From Phycisphaerales bacterium (lineage in GTDB: Bacteria; Planctomycetota; Phycisphaerae; Phycisphaerales; SM1A02), in contig JAQWNP010000006.1 in NCBI GenBank assembly GCA_029268515.1, positions 434,001 through 498,000 on the forward strand: a stretch of 64,000 bases of DNA, written 5' to 3'. Positions within the stretch are counted from its first letter, which is position 1; the number at the start of each line of letters is the position of its first letter. The notes below the pieces were generated by a model. The model ran no database searches. It was not told where the DNA came from and saw only the letters and a program-made list of their open reading frames with translations. The position numbers and the translations under genes are program-made. Of the stretch, positions 40,071-51,186 are shown one piece after another.

Positions 40071-41312
40071 TTAGCTTGAAGGTTGAGATGGAAGCGATTC
40101 ATTCGCGTCGACGCGCGTGCGTACGTTATCTAAGACATTCATAAAGTTGATGTATGCATCGTATGGGCTGTCATAAGGACTAAAATATTTGTGTACATCT
40201 CCATCTGACCAATACTTTGTGCACATGTAGTAAAGGTGGTCGGATGTTGTTAGCTTTCGCCAGTCTTCCAAGATATGTGTGTCACCGGATTTATGCCTTG
40301 CCTTCACCAAGCCTTCGAGCTTAAATAACTCTGTGGCGGCGTTCTGTTGCATTTCATTACCTAACCATGCAGACAAGTCTCGCTCCGTATCTGCCCAAGA
40401 TGTCACTTCTGGAACATCATAGGTGCCAATTGGTTCAGCACGTTTTAACGCTTCGCTGGTGGTGGCAAAATCATTCTTGCCTGGATTGAAATCAAAAACT
40501 TTTTCTGGCAAAGAGTCGAGGAAGTCAAAAATGCCTGAGTCTTCCCATTGGTGCTCACCGAATGTCTCGTAGTCCATAAAGAGATTACAGAGATAACCGT
40601 CACCATTAATTTGGTTAACCCATTCTGCAAAGCGCTCAGCCTTAAGTGGCCATTCAGACCACTCTTTATTTGAGAATCGGAATGCGATGTCATCACTAAG
40701 TTGGTAGTTTTTCAAGAGCACTTTAAGTGGAGCCGCCGCCGGATCATTTCCCCACTTAGGCGGCACATAAATATAGTTCGGTGATCGATAGCCCAAATAT
40801 CTTTCAACACCTTCACACAACATCGCATCATAAGTGCCTAGCTCTGCAACGGTCTCAGCGAGCGCATTCGAATAGGTCAGCTCAGTATTCCGAAAAACTT
40901 TGGGCTGAACACCAAACAACTTCATCAATTGCGCTTCGTGCAAATGCACTTGCTCGTAGAACTCCTCTTTCGAATACAAGAAGGCGAGCGAGTGATGTGA
41001 TGTTTCTCCAATGATTTCGCAAGCACCTGTCGCAACCAACTCTTGCATCATCTCAATGAGATCTGGGCACCACATCTGCCATTGTTCCAACACGACTCCA
41101 GATAACGAAAAGGACACCCGAAAACGGCCTTCATGGCGTTTCACCAAATCAATTAGCTTGGCAGTTGTCGGCCGATAGCACTTATTCGCAACCTTCTCAC
41201 AAATAGCCTGATTTGCATCATTGTCGAAGTAGAACGGGTCATGGCTAAACACTGAATAGTGCCGTAAGCGATAGGGTTGATGAACTTGGAAGTAGAAGCA
41301 GATGGAGGCCAT
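40071..41312 (-). CDS. Glycoside hydrolase family 57 alpha-amylase-like enzyme
   Basis: The 413-residue cytosolic protein starts with the GH57 signature ICFYFQVHQPYRLR. The catalytic nucleophile is Glu144 in FRNTEL, and the acid/base Asp247 lies in MDYETFGEHQW. GETSHHSLAFL is also conserved. Members hydrolyse or transfer alpha-glucans (amylase or 4-alpha-glucanotransferase) and often serve glycogen turnover. GGAG precedes the ATG. It is divergent from pyrE with 121 bases between starts. Absence of a signal peptide argues for storage glucan rather than external starch. Confidence 0.9.
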   Translation of the reverse strand: MASICFYFQVHQPYRLRHYSVFSHDPFYFDNDANQAICEKVANKCYRPTTAKLIDLVKRHEGRFRVSFSLSGVVLEQWQMWCPDLIEMMQELVATGACEIIGETSHHSLAFLYSKEEFYEQVHLHEAQLMKLFGVQPKVFRNTELTYSNALAETVAELGTYDAMLCEGVERYLGYRSPNYIYVPPKWGNDPAAAPLKVLLKNYQLSDDIAFRFSNKEWSEWPLKAERFAEWVNQINGDGYLCNLFMDYETFGEHQWEDSGIFDFLDSLPEKVFDFNPGKNDFATTSEALKRAEPIGTYDVPEVTSWADTERDLSAWLGNEMQQNAATELFKLEGLVKARHKSGDTHILEDWRKLTTSDHLYYMCTKYWSDGDVHKYFSPYDSPYDAYINFMNVLDNVRTRVDANESLPSQPSS

Positions 41313-41433
41313 GGGTTTGCTCCGAGGTGATTATGTGGCAATTGAGCCATTCTACAGGGGATTACGTGTCATGTTCTCCACATCAGCGGCGTCTGAGTGC
41401 CAACCTTCCCGGATGACCTGTATCATCCCGACC

Positions 41434-41964
41434 ATGACACAGACTCCGCTTGCCTCTCGTATTGCCGAAGTTGCGCTACTTCACGGTGATTTCACTCTCC
41501 GTAGTGGCCGGAAAAGCTCGTACTATCTGGATAAGTACCTTTTCTCAACACAACCAGACATCCTCTCCAAACTTGGGCCGATGTTTGCCCAGCATATTCC
41601 ACCATCAGCAACGTTGCTGGCTGGATCAGAGTTAGGAGGCATTCCACTGGTCACTGCTGCCTCACTGGCATCGGGATTACCCAGCCTCTTTATACGCAAC
41701 CAGAAAAAAACATATGGCACTGCGAAACAGATGGAGGGGCGTGTTTGTGATTCTGATCGAGTTGTGATTGTTGAAGATGTTGTGACATCCGGGGGTCAGG
41801 TACTGGAAGCAGCAGAAGTAATCGCTGCCACTGGCGCTGAGATTGTCCTCATTCTTGCGACCATCGATCGAATGGAGGGAGGACGTGAAAACATCGAGCA
41901 AGCTGGATATAAGTTCGATACGTTATTCACAACGAAAGATCTTGGTGTAAGCCAAAATCAATAA
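41434..41964 (+). CDS. pyrE: Orotate phosphoribosyltransferase
   Basis: The 176-residue enzyme joins orotate and PRPP to give OMP in pyrimidine synthesis. It has GDFTLRSGRKSSYYLDKY near the N-terminus, LAGSELGGIPLVTA, FIRNQKKTYGTAKQMEG and the PRPP motif VVIVEDVVTSGGQ (110-122). I chose ATG 41434 because the family begins there; the frame is open for 44 codons upstream but that sequence is not conserved. Met at 41413 is an alternative. Confidence 0.9.
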   Translation: MTQTPLASRIAEVALLHGDFTLRSGRKSSYYLDKYLFSTQPDILSKLGPMFAQHIPPSATLLAGSELGGIPLVTAASLASGLPSLFIRNQKKTYGTAKQMEGRVCDSDRVVIVEDVVTSGGQVLEAAEVIAATGAEIVLILATIDRMEGGRENIEQAGYKFDTLFTTKDLGVSQNQ

Positions 41965-41988
41965 TGAAGCTATCGATCTATTGAGTAG

Positions 41989-44442
41989 CTAGTTTTTTCG
42001 ATCATTAATAATGCTACGCATTGCCTTCGCAGCGATCGAAACAGTGTTGTCATCTGATTTCACAAGATCAATCAGTGCTTCATTTTGCTCTGTAGTAACA
42101 GAATTGAGATTGTTGTACACATTCAAGAGAATTCCAAGTTGGACCATTGGTTCTTTTGAAAGCACAGATTCACTAACAAGTGGGCGGCTTATCTGACCCT
42201 CATTTAAAATAGATAACAGCCATCCCCGTGCGACCGGAGACTGCCTTCTAAAAGACTCTAAAACTACTGTGGTTGCATGTTCGAGTGTCTCATCGGCAAT
42301 ATTCTTAAGTCGACCATCCGCTTTGTCTGACTCCGCATTGAGCAACTGAGAAAGGATCGCCAGCATTACGGGGGCCTGCGAATCATCCGAGCTCTTGAGC
42401 TTTTTGATGACTTCATCAAACCAGGCTTCCGTTGGCAATATTCCATCGATGCGTAAGGGTTGACTCGTTGCAACGCTGCCAAGCACACCGGGCCAATAGG
42501 TCAGCTGAACGCCATTACTGGTATTTGCCTCACTGACAAAGAAATTCGTGAAACCCCTCGCGCTTATAGAAACACCCTCTGACATCATTTGATTTATTAT
42601 TTGGCCAATTTTGGTCATATTCAAATTCAACTTCAACACAAGTTTTTCTTGCGGCTCTAGCCGAAGCCGTCGCCCGACGTCTAGGATGAGTGGTGCCAGT
42701 TGATCGAAGTTTCTATAGGTGCTTCTCACCGTCATATCTAAAAGTAAATCTGGTTGCAGTGGCTCTAGATCACCAATCGCAATTGGAAAGTCTGCCTTGT
42801 TTATAATCTCGACTAAGAACACTGGCGACTCGAATGGTTGAATTGGCGATTTCTCTGGCCGCACTCGGAATGTCATGAGCTGTGTTGGATCACTTGTGGC
42901 ATAGTCAATAATTTTAGGTAAAGCTTGAGCCAGTGCATTGAGGCGGTTTGCGGTCTCGTTGATCGGTGTGCGTTGCCCAAGAATATTCCAGAGTTCTGAA
43001 GCAGCCATCAAACCCAAGATTGATCCTGCTCGCTCACGCGCAACTGCAAGAAAACCCTGAGCTGCCTTCTGTGTGTTTCCTTGTTCTTTGTCGATGACCG
43101 CTATGCCATAAGTAGCAAATGAATCACCTTCGGCAATCTTACTTAATAATTCCCTCGCCTTTGCTTGATCGCCACTTCGTAATGCCAGCCATCCAGCGAA
43201 TCGATCGCTAGCCTGAGCATTAAGTTGCCCGGCATCCATGACGCGCTTAATGAGCGCACTTGCCTGACTAAGATCACTATCCGTCAACAAGAGAAGCCAA
43301 GCCCATTCCAGCTCTAATTGAGAAACAACAGCGATGAATGTGTTTTCATTAACACCCACCCCATCTTTCGATGCAGCCTCTTTAACCTCTTCGATTCTCT
43401 TTTTAGAGGTATAACCGAGAGCAATTGCTGCGTCCTTTTTTGACTGCTTGCTCCCCATCTGCGAGGCAACCGCGAGACGAATGCCACACAGCGCTGGAGA
43501 CAGATCCGAAATTTCTTGGTCCTGCCCGACGAGTGCATTGCGTTTCTTGCCCTGGTCAATTCTGTCGATCCAATTCAGGACTTCGTCCGGACTCTTGCCT
43601 CCCCATGTCGCTAATACGAACTCCGTAAAAAAATCGTCTTGGAATATCGCTCCCTGATTCCGCAGAGATATCGCATTTCTTTCAATGATTTCATATATTC
43701 GGGATGCGCCTAGATAGGCACCTTTCTCGAGCAATAAACGGCCTACTTGTACCTGGGCCTGAAGATCTGCTGGATCTGCTCGCACCATACTCAACAGTAA
43801 CTCTGCTTCGCCAATTGGATCGTCGGTGTTATCTTGATAAAACGTCGACGCACGAACAAGCGCTTCGCGATACGAAGGATCTGCTGCTATTGATTCCCCA
43901 AGCCACTGCGCGTAGGCATCATGATCTCCGACACGTTGGTGAAGGATTGCCAGATCAAGTGCGAGACGAGAGGCGATCGGCGTAGAGAGGCTTCCTCGCG
44001 TCGGTTGGCTAAGGAGACTTTGATATGCCTCGATTCGCTCAGTCGCAGTGTTGAGCTTTGACATATAAGTATCGAAGATCATAAGTGACAGGACATCATT
44101 GTCTGGTTCTAGGTCATGCAGCTTGGCTAGTGACTCCTGCGATCTCTTTACGTCCTCAGCCAACAACGAAAGTTCTAGGCGTTGTCGCCAGATTTCTTTA
44201 TCCTCTGGAGATAGTTCAATCGCTACATCAATGAGTGCCTGTGCCGCTTTAATGTCATCAACCACAAGCGCTGGCACCGAAGCCATCTCTGTCGCCAGTA
44301 CAGTGATTGCATTACCCATTCGCTGCTCAACACTCTGTTGGGCTTGGATGGATGTATTGAGCCCGGTGATGGCAACAATCATCAGAACAAGTGGTAGGTG
44401 ACGCGATAAACAGCCTGCTAGTTGGATTGGCATTTTTTTCAC
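41989..44442 (-). CDS. Exported tetratricopeptide-repeat protein
   Basis: The 817-residue protein has a signal peptide (to IQAQQ near residue 35). Long helical TPR-like repeats follow from about 45 to 520 (for example ALIDVAIELSPEDKEIWRQRLELSLLAEDV and ALVRASTFYQDNTDDPIGEAELLLSMV). The middle has a beta-rich segment (about 540-660) with FESPVFLVEIINKADFPIAIG, and the end is helical, possibly HEAT-like. It may scaffold other exported proteins; no catalytic motif is seen. GTG 44442 is preferred because GAGG lies upstream; ATG 44433 is next. A structured inverted-repeat region lies immediately upstream. Confidence 0.65.
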   Translation of the reverse strand: MKKMPIQLAGCLSRHLPLVLMIVAITGLNTSIQAQQSVEQRMGNAITVLATEMASVPALVVDDIKAAQALIDVAIELSPEDKEIWRQRLELSLLAEDVKRSQESLAKLHDLEPDNDVLSLMIFDTYMSKLNTATERIEAYQSLLSQPTRGSLSTPIASRLALDLAILHQRVGDHDAYAQWLGESIAADPSYREALVRASTFYQDNTDDPIGEAELLLSMVRADPADLQAQVQVGRLLLEKGAYLGASRIYEIIERNAISLRNQGAIFQDDFFTEFVLATWGGKSPDEVLNWIDRIDQGKKRNALVGQDQEISDLSPALCGIRLAVASQMGSKQSKKDAAIALGYTSKKRIEEVKEAASKDGVGVNENTFIAVVSQLELEWAWLLLLTDSDLSQASALIKRVMDAGQLNAQASDRFAGWLALRSGDQAKARELLSKIAEGDSFATYGIAVIDKEQGNTQKAAQGFLAVARERAGSILGLMAASELWNILGQRTPINETANRLNALAQALPKIIDYATSDPTQLMTFRVRPEKSPIQPFESPVFLVEIINKADFPIAIGDLEPLQPDLLLDMTVRSTYRNFDQLAPLILDVGRRLRLEPQEKLVLKLNLNMTKIGQIINQMMSEGVSISARGFTNFFVSEANTSNGVQLTYWPGVLGSVATSQPLRIDGILPTEAWFDEVIKKLKSSDDSQAPVMLAILSQLLNAESDKADGRLKNIADETLEHATTVVLESFRRQSPVARGWLLSILNEGQISRPLVSESVLSKEPMVQLGILLNVYNNLNSVTTEQNEALIDLVKSDDNTVSIAAKAMRSIINDRKN

Positions 44443-44805
44443 AAAGTGGTGGCCTCATGGCCTAGAGTTCGGGCTGTTTCAATTGAGAGGTCGCTGGGGA
44501 CCATGAACACTGTAGGAGAGGCATTCCGTACCGGCAAACGAGGCCCAGATACAGTAACTGGAGCCAAACTGGGCTTGGGATAGCCCGAACCCAGAAGAAA
44601 GTGGCTTCTGTTCGATACGATTTGTTTCTAGGGCGATATAATCTCATGCCTTAGACCTGTACCCCCACCCGTGGTCGGTTCCAGCCTAGATGGTATCCGC
44701 AACAGATTGCTTGGCCACGTATGGGACAACAAGAGGTCTTTGGTGACGAAGCCACAGATCCCTCTCAATCGGCCTGGGCTTGTACGGAATGGAGTTGTTG
44801 ACGTT
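44443..44805. other. Structured intergenic region between divergent exported-protein genes
   Basis: This 363-base gap holds nested inverted repeats: GTTCGGGCT (44467-44475) with AGCCCGAAC (44582-44590), ACTGTA/TACAGT (44509-44514, 44550-44555), GCCCAG/CTGGGC (44543-44548, 44569-44574), GGTC/GACC (44489-44502) and CAGAAG/CTTCTG just outside. No coding sequence is convincing. Promoters for both neighbouring genes should be here. A structured RNA in either direction is possible. Confidence 0.5.
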
Positions 44806-45885
44806 ATGCGCTGTGACTGCTTGCTCTTAATTTTCACAATACTCGTGACGAGTGGTTTTGCCGCTCAAGGACATGCGCAACTCCAAGGCATTAACGACCT
44901 AACGACAAATGTCACTTTTTCAGATGCAGATCTTGCCAGGATCGAAGCTTATACGAGCCAACTCACCGCGCAATTGGCTGCTTCTGATTCAACGCCAACT
45001 CAGCGGATCACCGCACGGGCCGAACTGCTAGAGCCACTTTCATCGATACGACTGACGCCTGCATTCCGATCGAGTTATTCAAAATCAATCCGGCCGAAAT
45101 TAAGAGCAATGATTGAGAGTGATGATCTTCAGGCAGCCATTATGGCGCTCCAGATCACCGGTGGCCTTGGTGATGAATATTCGCTACGTATCCTCGAAGA
45201 TCACCTAGATGTACAAGATGAGCCCCGCTTCCAGATTAGGCTGTGGGCTGCTCGGGGCTACAGCACCACGCTCAAAAAAGGCCTTGAGCAGGGCACCATT
45301 CCCCCTCGAAAAGCGGTCTCGATGATTCGTGATCTCCAGCGCGCCGCTACCGAAGAAACTGACTGGTTTGTACTCAATCGGGATCTAGACACGCTTGCCC
45401 AAATTGCCACTATCTCTAGCCTTATGGGTAATAAAGATATCCGTGACCAGGCGGTTGATTCTCAACTCGCTGTCCTCGATGCGGTTGTTCAACGAATGAA
45501 GAAACAATCGCCGGGCCCGAGCTCATTGATGAATGCTGTACCACACTCAATTAGCCGCCTAAGAACCATTTACCTCAGCCCAACATTGGGGATTCAGGAC
45601 AAAAGAAAACTCGCGGCGCGTATGAGTCCGATCTTGGTGGGCATTATTAGTGTTTCTAGCGATCACTGGGATTCAGCACATGTTGATGATCAAGCAATCA
45701 GCTCATATGGCAACACCATTCACATGAGCCAAGAGCTGCTTCGGGTGCTCGATGCTCAGGTGCGGGCTAATGTGAACGGGGCCCCACAGACAGAACTTCA
45801 CGATGCATGGAATACCGGCGACCGGGCAACCTTCCAGACTGGATATGAAGCCTGGCGAGACATTACGGCCCGACCTCCATATTGA
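44806..45885 (+). CDS. Exported helical-repeat protein of unknown function
   Basis: The 359-residue protein has a signal peptide (MRCDCLLLIFTILVTSG... to HAQ). It is then almost wholly alpha-helical, with segments such as LRAMIESDDLQAAIMALQITGGLGDEYSLRILEDHLD that suggest HEAT/armadillo-type repeats. I recognise no catalytic motif. ATG 44806 is chosen because it begins the signal peptide and GGAG lies upstream; the frame is open further upstream without conserved content. It is divergent from the TPR gene, and the two may form a functional pair on the outside of the membrane. A strong terminator follows. Confidence 0.6.
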   Translation: MRCDCLLLIFTILVTSGFAAQGHAQLQGINDLTTNVTFSDADLARIEAYTSQLTAQLAASDSTPTQRITARAELLEPLSSIRLTPAFRSSYSKSIRPKLRAMIESDDLQAAIMALQITGGLGDEYSLRILEDHLDVQDEPRFQIRLWAARGYSTTLKKGLEQGTIPPRKAVSMIRDLQRAATEETDWFVLNRDLDTLAQIATISSLMGNKDIRDQAVDSQLAVLDAVVQRMKKQSPGPSSLMNAVPHSISRLRTIYLSPTLGIQDKRKLAARMSPILVGIISVSSDHWDSAHVDDQAISSYGNTIHMSQELLRVLDAQVRANVNGAPQTELHDAWNTGDRATFQTGYEAWRDITARPPY

Positions 45886-45916
45886 TTTCCGAAGTTTTTA
45901 TTCGAACCAAAAAAAA

Positions 45917-45945
45917 AGACACCCCGGCAACAAGCCAGGGTGTCT
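45917..45945 (+). terminator. Rho-independent terminator, probably bidirectional
   Basis: AGACACCC and GGGTGTCT pair over eight bases, with an inner GGC-AACAA-GCC stem. Seven T's follow the CTG and a run of A's precedes it, so it can stop transcription in both directions. It lies 31 bases after the stop of the helical-repeat gene. Confidence 0.9.
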
Positions 45946-46349
45946 GTTTTTTTGAAACGATCCAGTTGGATCGGCGATGGTAATGTCAGCCGTTTCCGGC
46001 GGGGTGAGCCGCGAAGCTCAGAGTTCCCTCCTCACCTCATTGCTCCACTACATGGACCTGCGAAGGCACCGTCACTAAGGGGCCAGCCAATTCAGAAAAA
46101 ACCCCACAACCCTCAGAAAGAGAATTGTGGGGATGGGGTGGGAGCTGATCACCCCTATATGGCCCATATTTAATCAATAAAGGGAGGTTTCCCAGCATGA
46201 TCGCTGAATGGACCCTCCCCTCCTATTGACGACCTGCGTTCGGAGTGGAGCGTAGAGGCCATGAAACCACAGGGTTAAAGGGCTTGTTTGGTCGATGCCC
46301 TCTATTAGAAACCACCAGATCCTCTTTTTCTCCCTGTTAGACTCCCTAC
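45946..46349. other. Gene-free region with several hairpins before the oligopeptide-binding gene
   Basis: No credible gene is seen. Hairpins include GATCC-AGTT-GGATC (45959-45972), GCCG-TTTC-CGGC (about 45989-46000), CCCCACAA/TTGTGGGG (46102-46132) and GGGAGG...CCTCCC with nested CAGC/GCTG (46182-46219). The density of stems suggests an untranslated leader or small RNA, but none matches a family I know. Confidence 0.45.
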
Positions 46350-48533
46350 GTGGCCCGCATACTCCTCCCTTTTCTCGTGATCGTCGCTCTGCTCATTGTG
46401 AGCATCTGGATTGATGACACCCCCGGCGAGGCCGATCTCGTCTTTGTGAATCGTGGTGATGTCTTTACCCTCGACCCTCAGCGGATGAGTTGGACACAAG
46501 ACTTTCGCATCGGCTATGCCTTGTATGAGGGTCTTGTGCGATGGAACAACGATGACTTCACAATCATCCCCGCCGCAGCCAGCTCATGGGAAATCAGTGA
46601 AGACCAGCGCACCTATACATTTCACCTGAGGGATGACGCAAAGTGGAGTAATGGTGACCCCGTCACGGCACATGATTTCATCTATGCATGGCGGCGGCTC
46701 CTCTTGCCAGATACATCTGCCGACTACTCCAATATGCTGTTTGGAATTCAAGGCGCCGCTGACTACTGGCATTGGCGCAATGATCAGCTTGCAGCACTCA
46801 TTGCAAATCCTTTCGGCGATCAGACTGATGAAGATCGCCGCAAGGCTGCTCAATATCTTGTTGCTCGACTTGAGCCACAACTCGCACAGCAGGTTCAATG
46901 GATGGGCAGCCAGCAAGATCGAGCTGCTATTGAAGTAGAGCTTAAAGCACTCAAAGAATCTCTTGCCACGAATCAGACAGATCAACTGACGCGGCAGTTA
47001 GCCAGCAGCCCAACCCTTCAAACACTCATGAGCAGACTTGAAGAGCGTGACCTTCGCGAAGCTGAAATTAATTGGATGTGGCAACAAGCCCAGCAGCGCT
47101 TTGTTGATACGGTCGGTCTTGAGGCGCCAGATGATCACACGCTCGTCATCAAGCTTGAACAACCAATACCCTACTTTCTCGACTTGATTGCCTTTGGCGT
47201 CTGTAACCCCGTACACCGCCCCACAGTAGAGGGCTGGACACTCACACCAGAAGAAACACAACAACTTGCTTCATCAGGTTGGCATCGCATCGAGACGCCA
47301 GCATTTGAAGAACGGCGATGGTTTGATATTGACGATGTCACCGGGCGATTACAGCAGAAGCATGACTGGGGTCGACCCGATTTTCACGTTGCCAATGGTC
47401 CGTATTGTCTTGATCAGTGGCGCTACAAGCGTGATATGAGGCTTGAGCGTAATCCGTACTACCACACGCCTGAAATGGTTCAAGCTGACACGGTTCAGGC
47501 AATGACTATTGAAGACACCAACACCGCGGTGCTTGCCTTTGAATCAGGAACACTTGATTGGCTTAGTGATGTGAATGCTGAGTACCAGGCAGACATGCTT
47601 GCCCAGCGACGGGCGTATGAAGAACGCTATGCCGTGGAGATCAAAGATCTCATGGATCGTGGTGTTTCACTTGATGAGGCGCTGGGGCAAATGCCTGATC
47701 CGCAAGATGGCGAGCGACGCAACATTCATGTGTTCCCCACTTTTGGCACCGACTTCTGGAGCTTCAACTGCCGCCCAACATTAGTCGATGGCAAGCCGAA
47801 CCCTTTCGCGAATGCAGCGGTACGTCGCGCTTTTGCACTGGCAGTCGACAAGCAAGCCATCACCTCGAAGGTGACACGCCTCAATGAGCCAATTGTCACA
47901 ACGCTGATTCCGCCCGGTTCGATTCCTGGATACGACAATCCAACTGGCCTTCCTCATGATCCCCAGCGCGCCCGCGATGAGCTCGCTGCCGCAGGCTGGG
48001 AAGATCGCGATGGTGATGGCATCATTGAAAACGAGGCTGGTGAACCATTCCCTGTGGTCGACTTACTTTGGACGACGAACACCGATCGTTATAAGTGGAT
48101 TGCTCTTGAGTTGCGCGACCAATGGCAAAGGGAATTAGGCGTTTCTATTGAACTTCGTGGCACAGACAACAAGTTCTATCGCAACGATCTCTTTACGGGT
48201 AATTTTATGATTGCCCGCGGCCGTTGGTATGGTGACTACGGTGATCCCACCACGTTTCTTGAACTCTGTCGCTCAACCGACGGCAACAATGACCGTAAGT
48301 TTGCCAGCCCCGAAATCGACGCCATGCTCGATGCCGCCGCAAAAGAGCGAGACCCCGCCAAACGGATGGCGCTCTTAGCTGCCTGTGAAGAAAAACTCTT
48401 CACTGAAGAGGTTCCTATGGTGCCGATTTGTAACCTCGTGCAGGTGTACATGTATGAACCAGGCACACTGAAGGGTCTTTCTCGACATCCACGTCTTGCC
48501 CAGTACTTGTGGCGCATGGAGGTCGAGCAATGA
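46350..48533 (+). CDS. ABC transporter substrate-binding protein, oligopeptide (OppA/SBP5) family
   Basis: The 727-residue protein opens with a hydrophobic helix (MARILLPFLVIVALLIVSIW) that may stay as an anchor. The SBP_bac_5 fold follows: TLDPQRMSWTQDFRIGYALYEGLVRW, SWEISEDQRTYTFHLRDDAKWSNGDPVTAHDF, AFALAVDKQAIT and LDLLWTTN-like blocks. It is about 200 residues longer than typical OppA. The excess is a helical insert (about 150-265, charged and likely coiled-coil) and a second insert near 410-450. GTG 46350 is the only available start after an in-frame TAG at 46338. No clear ribosome site is visible. The ATGA overlap with the permease gene shows coupling. Confidence 0.82.
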   Translation: MARILLPFLVIVALLIVSIWIDDTPGEADLVFVNRGDVFTLDPQRMSWTQDFRIGYALYEGLVRWNNDDFTIIPAAASSWEISEDQRTYTFHLRDDAKWSNGDPVTAHDFIYAWRRLLLPDTSADYSNMLFGIQGAADYWHWRNDQLAALIANPFGDQTDEDRRKAAQYLVARLEPQLAQQVQWMGSQQDRAAIEVELKALKESLATNQTDQLTRQLASSPTLQTLMSRLEERDLREAEINWMWQQAQQRFVDTVGLEAPDDHTLVIKLEQPIPYFLDLIAFGVCNPVHRPTVEGWTLTPEETQQLASSGWHRIETPAFEERRWFDIDDVTGRLQQKHDWGRPDFHVANGPYCLDQWRYKRDMRLERNPYYHTPEMVQADTVQAMTIEDTNTAVLAFESGTLDWLSDVNAEYQADMLAQRRAYEERYAVEIKDLMDRGVSLDEALGQMPDPQDGERRNIHVFPTFGTDFWSFNCRPTLVDGKPNPFANAAVRRAFALAVDKQAITSKVTRLNEPIVTTLIPPGSIPGYDNPTGLPHDPQRARDELAAAGWEDRDGDGIIENEAGEPFPVVDLLWTTNTDRYKWIALELRDQWQRELGVSIELRGTDNKFYRNDLFTGNFMIARGRWYGDYGDPTTFLELCRSTDGNNDRKFASPEIDAMLDAAAKERDPAKRMALLAACEEKLFTEEVPMVPICNLVQVYMYEPGTLKGLSRHPRLAQYLWRMEVEQ

Positions 48534-49486
48534 TTGGCATGATTATTCGTCGGCTTTGTCAACTACCACTCATTTTATTAGTGATCTATACGTTGACCTT
48601 CAGCTTGGCGTGGCTTATCCCCGGCAACCCACTTGAAAAACCTGAAGGGCGCCGCCCACCCGAAGAAGTGATGGCGGCCATGAAAGCGCAGTACAAGCTC
48701 GACTCTCCATGGGCGTTCTATTGGGACTATCTTGACAAAGCCACTGGCTTCGCTTGGTTAACCGGCGATCGTGAAGGCCCCATATTTGATTTGGGCCCAA
48801 GTTTGAAGCACGAAAACTGGACCGTCAATGACATCCTGAGCAACCAGCTTCCAGTTTCGGTTGCTTTGGGTATGTCTGCAATCATCTTGGCATGCATCAT
48901 TGGCATCGGCGCTGGTGTGATAGGCGGAGTGCGCCCTGGCTCTATTGGTGATCTTGCCTCGTTAACAATAGCGCTCATAGGTATCAGCCTCCCGACCTTT
49001 GTGATTGGGACTTTGTTGCTGGTCACCTTTTCGGTTTGGCTTAATGCCTTTCCAATTGGGGGATGGGGCACGTTGTGGCATTTATTTTTGCCGGCACTCA
49101 CACTTTCGTTGCCATTTGCTGCCTATATCGCACGCCTTACTCGCTTTGGCATGATGGACCAACTCGGAGCCGACTATATTCGCACGGCTCGTGCGAAAGG
49201 GCTCAGTGAGATGCGCGTGACACTTAAGCACGCCCTCAAGAATGCCATGCTTCCTGTCATTAGCTACCTCGGGCCAGCAGCAGCAGCGGCAATGACGGGC
49301 TCGTTTGTGGTTGAGAAGGTGTTCGCTGTACCTGGTATTGGAACGCACTTTGTTGATGCGGTGCTCAGCAAAGACCTGACCTTAATCATGGGTGTGGTTT
49401 TGGTCTACTCGATCTTACTGATTGTCTTCAACCTCATTGTTGATGTGATGTACACCTGGATCGACCCCCGCATCGAAATGGCCTAA
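48530..49486 (+). CDS. ABC transporter permease, OppB/DppB family
   Basis: The 318-residue inner-membrane protein has six predicted helices. The usual N-terminus is RRLCQLPLILLVIYTLTFSLAWLIPGNP, and the cytoplasmic EAA loop GADYIRTARAKGLSEMRVTLKHALKNAMLP binds the ATPase. It starts at ATG 48530, overlapping the stop of the binding-protein gene, with GGAGG nearby. The expected partner permease (OppC) and two ATPases (OppD, OppF) are absent from the following DNA: the next gene is convergent enolase. Confidence 0.9.
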   Translation: MIGMIIRRLCQLPLILLVIYTLTFSLAWLIPGNPLEKPEGRRPPEEVMAAMKAQYKLDSPWAFYWDYLDKATGFAWLTGDREGPIFDLGPSLKHENWTVNDILSNQLPVSVALGMSAIILACIIGIGAGVIGGVRPGSIGDLASLTIALIGISLPTFVIGTLLLVTFSVWLNAFPIGGWGTLWHLFLPALTLSLPFAAYIARLTRFGMMDQLGADYIRTARAKGLSEMRVTLKHALKNAMLPVISYLGPAAAAAMTGSFVVEKVFAVPGIGTHFVDAVLSKDLTLIMGVVLVYSILLIVFNLIVDVMYTWIDPRIEMA

Positions 49487-49719
49487 CCCGATTCGGCAAG
49501 TAGCCGCTTACCGAACCGAGTAGGCACGAAGAGTCGATGGTTGATACGCCAAATCAAAAACACAAGGCGCGTCCGTGTGCCTATTTTGGAATATGACCCT
49601 AATGCCAACATGAGAAGTGAAGCATGTCGGCGCTCTATGAACTGTTATGCCAGTTGAGCGCAGCAACAGCATTCAAAGTTTATTTTTTTCAAATATTCTT
49701 GAGTTCTTATGAAACCAGC
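49487..49719. other. Convergent intergenic spacer with an imperfect hairpin
   Basis: TTCGGCAAG and CTTACCGAA (49492-49516 region) form a nine-base stem with one mismatch directly after the permease gene. No T-run follows. No coding sequence is supported between the permease and enolase stops. Confidence 0.4.
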
Positions 49720-51138
<1,419 letters not shown>

Positions 51139-51186
51139 CTAGAGCCTGGTTACCGATTCAAGTAGCAAAGCCCTCTTTGTCACCAC

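Noticed and set aside
44467-44590. SRP RNA, 6S RNA or RNase P RNA
   Set aside because: The GGAAGGAAGCAGC core of SRP RNA and the conserved cores of the others are absent on both strands.
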